Below are positions 55,926 to 64,000 of a DNA stretch of 64,000 nucleotides, one piece after another; position 1 is the stretch's first letter, and every line of letters starts with the position of its first letter. The notes under the pieces are model-generated. The model did not search any database. It was not told the DNA's origin and saw only the letters and a list, made by a program, of their open reading frames with translations. The translations under genes and the position numbers were made by a program. The stretch is from Larix kaempferi (taxonomy: Eukaryota > Streptophyta > Pinopsida > Pinales > Pinaceae): the NCBI GenBank assembly GCA_027924585.1, contig BSBM01000092.1, positions 12,523,501 to 12,587,500 on the forward strand, given 5' to 3'.

Positions 55926-58229
55926 CAGCGTTCAAATTTGAACCCTTCCTAGCCCTTCCAAAGGGTTCTATCCCTTCCCAGAAGTGTAAAGTTAAAATTA
56001 CCCTTCAAAAAAAATTTAAAATCTGAATTTTACCCTTCCAATAGGAAGGACATCATTTATATCAACATTTCAAAAGAAGGGCAACATTTGAAATTACCCA
56101 TCCATATAAATTTCAATTTCGATGTTGAAATTCCTATGCTATAAAATTCGATTCGTCATTCAAAATATTGGAAATATCATCAATTATAATAATTCACTCA
56201 CTCATGTCATGCACTCACTGCTTAGCTTTGCAAGGTGACGAGTGATCACTGATGACTACGAGGTACTAGCCACTGGGATTTGACTCTGAATCCCGAGTCA
56301 CTTCGGGCTGAGATCTAAGGCCGAAACATTCTGCCTACTACCTATGTGAACCTGGCTACCAATGTCCACTCATTTTCCTCAAAATGAAATTCAAATTGCC
56401 CCTTTGATGAGTCCTCCTATACAAGACTTCATTTATTGCATGAATGTCACAGGCTCACGACAACTCTAAACAACACTCAATGGCATGCAACTACAAATAA
56501 TGGCATGTAGCTAGAACCACAAACCAAGCAGAGGTTGATTTATGCATTGATATAGAGAGGTGGCACTAGGCACACAATATGGAGAAACAATGAGTTAGAA
56601 AAAACATTTTGACCAAAGCACCACAATGGTTATTAATAAAATTTTAAAAAACAATTTTTGGCTCATGAATTGTCTTCAATTTGATCTGTGGCATGATCAT
56701 GATCATGTAATCTCCCTTCGTCTTTCCAAACATATGTGATTTCTCACCACGTTTCTCTTTGACACTCGCCACCAAAATACGTATAAAAATTACATGTCTT
56801 TACTTCCTCTTCCATTTAAATCCTCATCGCATAGTCATGACTAAAGATTATTTTGCATGCACATCCTCACCTTATATTATCAATTGGTTCAAGGTGTAGA
56901 GACAACCATAAATTGTCAAATGTGTCAAGACGCAAAGAGTAAGAGACAACTATAAGTAAGTCTTATATTAAATTTACCATATAAATCTTTAATTGGCACT
57001 ATCATTTGATATTTGACAAGTTGGATTGTTGTGATCTTCTTATCACTCCTTACCAATGTGATTGTAAGGCTTCTTTGATGGTGAAGTCCATAATTTTGAG
57101 TCTTCTTCCTCATTCTCATGCCTTTTGGTAAAGACAATAAGGAGGGCAGTGGCCCGCATTAGCACGGAAAACAATTTCGACATAGAGGTAGATACATTAA
57201 TTCTTTCATTAAATAACTTAAATTTCATGCCAGTGACTATGAATTCACCGAATCGTGGATTGGTAAAAAACACATCAAATTTTAGAGCCTCGAGCTCTTA
57301 ATTACTCATGTGTCTAGAATTTTCGCAAATCGAGCCATTAACAAACTTCTTTTATTGTTATCATTCAATTTAAAAGGTAGTTGTCGAGATTCAAACATGC
57401 AGCGAGTCGCAAGGCTCCAGTTGACTTAGGATTGATTCCATTTCCCGTCCATCCCATACCTGTATGTTGTCGCGACAAGTGTTGAACAAAAAAATTTGAT
57501 GCCCAAGCCCTTATGATGCTAGCCTTGCTAACTTGCTTGGTATGGAGGATTTTTTTTTAATGTTTTTTTTTGCTATGTATTATTTTTTCTTAGGGGGCCT
57601 AATGTCCATCATTCTTACATCTCTCAGGCTTGGATGGTTTCCCTCTCTCTAGTTTGAATTAAGGTTTTGGTTGGTTTTATATGTATATTTTGGTTGTAGG
57701 TTTATTATAGCCTCATTTTGCTTAGTGGCTTTTTTTGTACATAGTTAACAATGAGTAATTTTCTCATGGTTCTAGTTTTATTTTAAGACTATATCTAGTT
57801 ACAACGTCTTGCAATATGCATAAGATCATGCAGATGCCCCAATATGGTTATTGCATAGTCTAAGTAGTTTTTCTGTATAATGAAGTGCGATCTAACCCAA
57901 AAAAATACAACAAAATAGTTGTTATTTTAATGAACTGTAAAATTAATGTTACATATATGTCAAATTAATGTGTTCAAATTCCTTTTTATTGAAAAGATAC
58001 CATTTTATCATGTAGATATCTATTGAGGAGTGCTCAATTAATTATTTAAGATTATAAAAATTTGGATGGGCAATATTTTTTTTTTTACATTTTTGGGAGG
58101 AAGGGTTTAGTTAATTTATACTTGTCAATTAAAGTACAATCATTTAAATTGCCCTTCATCTTTGAAGGGCTCCAAGAACAAATGCCCTTCCAATAAAAAT
58201 TAAGACCCACCCTTCAAATTTGATCACTG
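55926..58229. mobile_element. hAT-like DNA transposon, 2.3 kb, apparently non-autonomous
   Basis: Left end CAGCGTTCAAATTTGAACCC; right end, reverse-complemented, CAGTGATCAAATTTGAAGGG. The inverted repeats share CAG.G.TCAAATTTGAA. Flanked by the 8-bp duplication GTCATGAC (55918-55925, 58230-58237), itself a palindrome. Within 200 bp of each end the motif CCCTTC/GAAGGG recurs many times, as in hAT subterminal regions where transposase binds. I recognise no transposase; the longest frames (70-76 aa, 56925-57273, minus) are unlike any known domain. Confidence 0.82.
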
Positions 58230-58237
58230 GTCATGAC

Positions 58238-59880
58238 CATGTAGTAAGCAGGAGATAGGACACGATGTAGGAGAGAGATATGCCAACAACCTCAAAACTA
58301 CTTGCCAGATCCAATTGTGACCCTCCATGCATTTTGTATGAATGGTCCAGATTTCTCGTCTTGTCTTGGGTGAGAGAATATGAGAAAGATAGCATCGGTA
58401 TGCCCCTCATCAATTCATCTTAGAAGGGGTTCTGCATACAAACATGTGTACGTGTAGGGCACGTGTAAGGCGACCGTGCGAATGGTCCCCGCAACAGCTC
58501 GTAAGATAAAGAGCAACCAAAACATCTCAACTTAAACTACCCAGGTCCTCGAAATCGCCATTTATGCAATGCACATTACATTTTCAACACTTCTTTCTTT
58601 GCCGGATTCGACCGTAGGGGCGATTTAGTTGCCCCATATAATGCTCCATCCTAACTGTCGATTTCTCATGCGCGATCTAATGCCAACAATCAAGGAAGTT
58701 GGTGTCCCATGAATGGTTGGTTGGATTTCGCTCGGGAGAGTTGCATTTTGTCTTGGGAAATGAATCTCCACCGTCCATCGTTTAGATCAAGCTACGTCCA
58801 TTAAATTCACCTGACTACTATTTCGATGGATATTTGAATATCTATCAGTTGATTGAATTTGGACTAATGGCTTTGACATTGATTAGAGGGAGTCGTGATG
58901 AAGAGAGCCCGCTCAACTCTTTCATGAACGGTAAACTTCATAATTATTAAAGGTATATATTAATTTCCATGTGAAAGCTTGTTTTCCACGTGGTAGAATA
59001 CGAAAGACACGGAGTGAGCACAGGATAAGCGAGTTACGCATTGAAGAAGAAGTCCAGCAGAGGAAAAAAATAAAAGAAAGGAACGATCCATTAAGTGGGA
59101 GGGAGGAAATCTTCATCGATGAAGCAGCAAGAGGAAAAGGGAAAGGAGTACAGTGCTGGGATGAAAGAAAATTGGTGTGAAGACTACCGGAAGGGAAAAA
59201 GAAGAGATGCAGAGTTGTGAAGAGCCCATAAACCATAAATTTCTGGGTATAAATGTTGATGAATGTAAACACTGCCTGTAACTAAGACGGGAGGGTTGTT
59301 TGAAATTTTGTTTTATTGTATTTTTTATAGTTACATCAATAGGTGTTTATATCTTAGAATTTTGGGTGGACTACTGTTTATGTTTTTTCTAGATTAAAGG
59401 AGGATGAGACAAGTGTACTGTCCAGATTGATTTTATGGTCGTAGTTCAAAATTCAAAATAAACAACTATAAAAAAAAGAAATATAATAAATAACTGGTAG
59501 TTGATTCATGGATAACTCATAGCTCATGTATGGATAACAACTATCTCATGTTTGGGTAACACTTAATGACATACAATCCATTTAACTAAAGAAGTGATTA
59601 CAACTAAGCATGGAGAATAAGCAATAGGAGTCAGTGCAAGCTAATGAGGGTCACTTTTGGCACGTTAGATGCAATAGAAAACTGAAAAAGTAGGCATCCC
59701 TCAACTTACTTGGATTTTTTGATTTACTTACGGAAAATATCTTGCATTGAGTAAAAAAGATGAAATGTAGGAAATTGAATCACGTTTCTGAATATATAAC
59801 TTTTATGTATTGAAAATTTGCATAGCTATGTCAAGTTTCGGTTTTCCTAACAGACACTTTTTATTTTTCAGGCAAATGAT
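58238..59880. other. Anonymous sequence
   Basis: No recognisable gene. A 69-codon lysine/arginine/glutamate-rich frame at 58971-59180 has no homologue I know. Composition is mixed, with a CpG-richer stretch at 58420-58760. It may include the 3' LTR of element E, but no partner LTR is available to test that. Confidence 0.5.
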
Positions 59881-60170
59881 AAGGTATATGTTTTTGTGGG
59901 TAGAGCCTTTGAGGGCCTAAATGATGGAATCAAGCTACAAAAATCGGCATGCATGTAGAGAACACATAGCACTTGTGCGCCATTATTTTTCGAAAATTAA
60001 ATTAGTAATTTTATAATTTTTTTATAATTGTCTAAGTGATCAAACCTCAAAAATAGTACATCTTTTGTGGGTAGAGCCTTTGAAGGTCTTAATGCAAAAT
60101 TCTTGAAATGGGTTTTTCATAGAACGTGGAGGTTAGTGTCCTCTTGTGCACCATACAATTTTTTTTTGAA
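59881..60170 (+). repeat. Direct duplication, period 171 bp
   Basis: TTTTGTGGGTAGAGCCTTTG followed by A(G)GG(C/T)CT(T)AATG starts at 59892 and 60063. Each copy is followed at similar distance by a CTTGTGC(G)CCAT block. Diverged; non-coding. Confidence 0.75.
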
Positions 60171-60560
60171 ATGATTGAGAATTGAAAAAGTTATGGAAGA
60201 AACACTAACAATGTGTTTCACGAGTTAAGGAGGTAGGACAGAAAAGAAATTGAAAGAAAATAGGAAAAATTAATATTTCAAAATAAAAGTTACATATTTG
60301 GAATCTGCAGAAAAAATGCTATTTGTGTCTAAGATTTCGTCAAAAATGACTCTGTGTAGCATATTGTAACGAGTGGCTAAACACAGGCTTCTCCAGAAAC
60401 TGGAAGAAATACCCAATTAGCTTTGGTTTTTCATTAACATAGCACAGGTTTGGAATTACCGAAGCAAACTCCAAAGCATACACATATGATTATTGTTGAC
60501 ATGTGAGCATGTGACTCGGCCTGTTTAAATTCAAAAATATTGCCGCGCTTTTAGATTTAA
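60171..60560. other. Anonymous AT-rich sequence
   Basis: No open frame or repeat of note; precedes the palindrome array. Confidence 0.5.
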
Positions 60561-60562
60561 AT

Positions 60563-60692
60563 AACGCGTACGCGTTATATAACTAAATAACGCGTGCGCG
60601 TTATATCAATAATTAACGCGTACGCGTTATATAACTACATAACACGTACGCGTTATATAGTTACAAAACGCGCTCGCGTTATTCAAATCATA
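60563..60692. repeat. 26-bp tandem repeat with 14-bp CpG palindrome, 5 units
   Basis: AACGCGTACGCGTT or a near variant starts at 60563, 60589, 60615, 60641 and 60667, with a constant period of 26 bp. Units 1 and 3 are perfect palindromes; unit 2 has GTGC, unit 4 CACGTACG and unit 5 GCTCG in the centre. The 12-bp joints are AT-rich (ATATAACTAAAT type). A degenerate half copy (GCCGCGC) may precede the first unit. Confidence 0.95.
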
Positions 60693-60718
60693 AAATACAT
60701 GTTTAATACTTGAGAAAG

Positions 60719-60875
60719 AGGGGGTGTAGAAGTCAAGGGAAATTTTGTTTAATATTTGAGAAGGGGTGGGGAAGGGTCAAGGGAATCTATGATTAATATT
60801 TAATAGGGGTGGGGAAGGGTCAAGGGAATCTATGGTTAATATTTAATAGGGGTGGGAAAGGGTCAAGGGCTTAGA
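60719..60875 (+). repeat. 43-bp G-rich tandem repeat with G-quadruplex motifs
   Basis: Units begin GGGGTG at 60721, 60763, 60806 and 60849. The clearest unit reads G4-T-G4-AA-G3-TCAA-G3, then AATCTATG-TTAATATTTAATA. Three of the four units satisfy the four-G-run rule for an intramolecular quadruplex. It abuts the palindrome array. Confidence 0.9.
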
Positions 60876-61416
60876 AGGATGTTGGAAGCTTGAGTGGGGA
60901 GAGATGAAGGGAATGAGAACATGATGGGCTACAGGGGGTGAAGGGAAGTGGAGCTTGAGAGCACTATTAGGAGTAGAATAGGTTCTGAAGAGGTATAGGG
61001 TTAGAAGTTGAAAGTGAGACTTGAGTGACAAGGGGGAATGGATGGAGGCAAGGGGGATGTGAGAGAGAAATAAAGAATACAAGGGGGGAAGAGACATAGA
61101 GCGAGGGAGGGAGAGGGACAATGGGGAGGAATGGATTTGGAGGGAGTGAGAGATAGATGGGGATAGAACGAAATAAGAGATAGGAAGGGAGGGACAGAAA
61201 GTGTTGGTGGGAGACATGCAGAGAGTGGTGGCGATGGAGAGAGAGGGAGTGATGGAGAGATTGGGATAGGTTGAGGGAAAGATGAGGGAGGGATAGAAGG
61301 TGAGAGACAGGCGATGAGAGAGGGAGGGAGAGAAGGTAGGGTGAGGGATGGAGGGAGAAAGTTGGAGATAGATATGGATGGAGGGGGTATGGGTTTGAGA
61401 ATGGAAAGTGACATAA
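60876..61416 (+). repeat. Purine-rich (GA-biased) low-complexity tract
   Basis: More than 500 bp in which the plus strand is dominated by G and A (blocks such as GAGGGAGGGAGAGGGACA, GGGAGGGAGAGAAGG), with few pyrimidines. Open frames on the opposite strand here (124-227 codons, Leu/Ser/Pro-rich) are by-products of the bias. Confidence 0.8.
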
Positions 61417-61443
61417 TGTGTGTGTATGTGTGTGTGTTTGAGA

Positions 61444-61494
<51 letters not shown>
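61417..61494 (+). repeat. Compound (TG)n/(AG)n microsatellite
   Basis: TGTGTGTATGTGTGTGTGTT is followed by a long AG run from 61438 to about 61491, broken once by AGACAG. Confidence 0.97.
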
Positions 61495-61529
61495 ATGGTT
61501 GGGGAGAGAGAGACTAGAGGGAGTTGTGA

Positions 61530-61604
61530 GCATCATATTCTCCATCAGCATCATATTCTTCATCATCATCATCTTCATGACCATCATCGTCATCATCAAC
61601 ATCT

Positions 61605-61635
<31 letters not shown>

Positions 61636-61887
61636 CATATTCCTCATCAAATCAACATCTCCGTCATCATTATCATCATCATGATCATCATCTAAACATC
61701 ACCATCACCATCATCATCAACATCTTCATCATCATCACCATCACCATCATCATCAAAATCTTCATCGTCATCACCATCACCATCACCATCACCATATTCA
61801 TCATCATTGTCATCTCTAGGTTCCCCATCATCATCATCTTCTTCATCATCATCATCTTCATCACCATCATCATCATCATCAACATCT

Positions 61888-61918
<31 letters not shown>

Positions 61919-62404
61919 TATCTTCCTTGAATCAGATCAACATATCCATCATGTCACCATCATCTTCTGAACATCATCATCTAAACATCACCATCACCAT
62001 CACCATCATCATCATCATCTTCATCATCATTACCATCACCGTCATCATCAACATCTTCATTGTCATCACCACCATCATCATCATCATCATTGGCATTTGT
62101 AGGTTCCTCATCAACATCTCCATCATTATCATCTTCTCCATCATCATCATCTTCATCACCATCATCATCAGCATCAACATCTTCATCATCATCACCATAA
62201 TCATCATCTTCATCGTCATCAGGTCAACATCTCCATCATCATCATCTTCTTCATCATCTTCACCATCATCATCATCATCATCATCTTCATCGCCATCTCC
62301 ATCATCTCCATCATCTCCATCATCATCACCATCACCATCATCATCATCTTCATGACCATAAACATCTTCATCATCATTGTCATCTCCCCCTTCCTCATCA
62401 ACAT

Positions 62405-62436
<32 letters not shown>

Positions 62437-62473
62437 CCATCTGAACATCACCATCACCATCATCGTCAACATC

Positions 62474-62513
<40 letters not shown>

Positions 62514-62707
62514 GCATCAGCATCATCATCAAAATCTTCATCGTCATCACCATCACCATCTTCATCATCATTGTCATCTCTAGGTTTCCCATCAACACAT
62601 CTCCATCATCGTCATCTTCTTCATCATCATCATCTTCATCACCATCATCATCGTCATCTTCTTCATCATCATCATCTTCATCACCATCATCATCGTCATC
62701 AACATCT

Positions 62708-62738
<31 letters not shown>

Positions 62739-62785
62739 CTTCCTCATCAGATCAACATCTCCATCATGTCACCATCATCTTCATC

Positions 62786-62817
<32 letters not shown>

Positions 62818-63212
62818 TACCAACACCATCATCATCAACATCTTCATCGTCATCACCATCATCATTGGCATCTGTAGGTTCCTCATCAACATCTCCATCA
62901 TCGTCATCATTGGCATCTGCAGGTTCCTCATCAACATATCCATCATCGCCATTTTCTCCATCATCATCACCATCATCACCATCATGATCTTCTGAACATC
63001 ATCATGATCATCATCTAAACATCACCATCACCATCATCGTCAACATCTTCATCATCATCGCCATCAGCATCATCATCAAAATCTTCATCGTCATCACCGT
63101 CACCATCTTCATCATCATTGTCATCTCTAGGTTCCCCATCAACACATCTTCATCATCATCATCTTCTTCATCATCATCATCTTCATCACCATCATCATCG
63201 TCATCAACATCT

Positions 63213-63243
<31 letters not shown>

Positions 63244-64000
63244 CTTCCTCATCAGATCAACATCTCCATCATGTCACCATCATCTTAGTCATCATCATCA
63301 TCATCATCATTACCAGCACCATCATCATCAACATCTTCATCGTCATCACCATCATCATTGGCATCTGTAGGTTCCTCATCAACATCTCCATCATCATCAT
63401 CATTGGCATCTGCAGGTTCCTCATCAACATATCCATCATTGTCATTTTCTCCATCATCATCACCATCATCACCATCATGATCTTCTGAACATCATCATGA
63501 TCATCATCTCAACATCACCATCACCATCATCGTCAACATCTTCATCATCATCGCCATCAGCATCATCATCAAAATCTTCATCGTCATCACCATCACCATC
63601 ACCATCACCATCTTCATCATCATTGTCATCTCTAGGTTCCCCATCAACACAACATCTCCATCATCATCATCTTCTTCATCATCATCATCTTCATCTCCAT
63701 CATCGTCCTCATCAACATCTTCATCATCATCACCATCATCATCACCATCATCATCATCTTCCTCATCAGATCAACATCTCCATCATGTCACCATCATCTT
63801 CATCACCATCATCATCACCATCATCATCAACATCTTCATCACCATCATCATCAACATCTTCATCATCATCACCATCATCTTCATCAACATTATCATCTTT
63901 ATCATCTTCATCTGCATCATGATCATCTTCATTGTCATCACCCTCCTCCTCCTCATCATCTTTATCATCTTCATCTACATCATGATCATCTTCATTGTCA
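61530..64000 (+). repeat. CAT/ATC triplet repeat block with about 500-bp higher-order period
   Basis: About 2.47 kb of ATC triplets mixed with TTC, ACC, GTC and AAC, reaching the right edge. Interspersed non-triplet landmarks show longer units: TCTCTAGGTTCCCCATCAAC (or TTTCCC) is centred near 62582, 63130 and 63635, and TTCTGAACATCATCATGATC lies near 62989 and 63482. Periods are about 493-548 bp. Open frames on both strands (poly-Ser, poly-His, poly-Met/Ile) are consequences of the repeat. Confidence 0.95.

Noticed and set aside
58971-59180. 69-aa basic/acidic ORF, possible small host gene
   Set aside because: Overlaps a longer minus-strand frame and shows no domain, promoter or splice context that I could support.
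60563-60692. CRISPR-like array
   Set aside because: The repeat is a 14-bp palindrome with 12-bp AT-rich joints that are themselves similar to one another; there are no unique spacers and no cas genes, and the window is plant-like.
60843-61650. Leu/Ser/Pro-rich minus-strand ORFs of 124-227 codons
   Set aside because: They lie on the pyrimidine-rich complement of a purine tract and the AG/CAT repeats; low-complexity translation, no domain.
61700-64000. Long poly-Ser/His/Met/Ile open frames, and an acidic Asp-rich frame on the minus strand
   Set aside because: All frames are open because the DNA is ATC-type triplet repeat. The Asp-rich frame is cut by TGA at the recurring GATCAACATCTCC landmarks, and there is no start context or flanking gene.
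1-64000. Host genes, tRNA or rRNA genes
   Set aside because: Every frame above about 120 codons is explained by a transposon or by repeats, and I saw no tRNA-like or rRNA-like blocks.

Overview
This window looks like non-genic DNA from a large plant genome, most likely a gymnosperm (conifer type). I find no convincing host gene, tRNA or rRNA. Almost everything recognisable is a transposable element, and most are nested inside one another. The conifer reading is an inference. It rests on very long Ty3/gypsy elements, extreme nesting, and a Penelope-like element with a GIY-YIG endonuclease; this class is otherwise rare in plants but described from conifers ('Dryad' elements).

Layout. 1-5.9 kb: decayed L1-type LINE on the minus strand, running off the left edge. 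5.9-9.6 kb: anonymous AT-rich DNA with degenerate tandem duplications. About 9.65-51.9 kb: an old minus-strand Ty3 chromovirus ('element C') split by four later insertions. A is a Copia-type gag-only element (11275-14835, TSD CTAAA). B is a nearly pristine 13.3-kb Ty3 element (15099-28416, TSD TCCTT). D is a decayed 14-kb Ty3 element of Athila/Tat type (30768-44816, TSD ATACT). P is a 5'-truncated Penelope-like element (44948-46600, flanked by GTAAT). 51.9-55.9 kb: a still more decayed plus-strand chromovirus ('element E') whose gag is split by a 296-bp hAT-type MITE. 55926-58229: a 2.3-kb hAT-like element with 8-bp TSDs. 58.2-60.5 kb: anonymous sequence. 60.56-64 kb: a mosaic of simple and tandem repeats: a 26-bp palindrome array, a 43-bp G-rich array, a purine-rich tract, (TG)n/(AG)n, then about 2.4 kb of CAT-type triplet repeat with a roughly 500-bp higher-order period.

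How the parts relate. Insertion sites and TSDs give a relative order. C is oldest among the nested set, and A, B, D and P all landed in it. LTR divergence by eye says D is old, A intermediate and B very recent (one mismatch seen in 1,466 aligned LTR positions). B is the only element with intact reading frames. It carries an upstream 168-aa ORF, gag with five CCHC knuckles, a pol ORF separated from gag by one in-frame TAA, a second capsid-like segment between protease and reverse transcriptase, and a large coiled-coil ORF after integrase.

The most distinctive items are a hammerhead-ribozyme motif downstream of the Penelope-like endonuclease, the tandemly repeated primer-binding-like sites behind the 5' LTR of B, the duplicated capsid-like module in its pol, and the adjacent palindrome and G-rich arrays near 60.6 kb.
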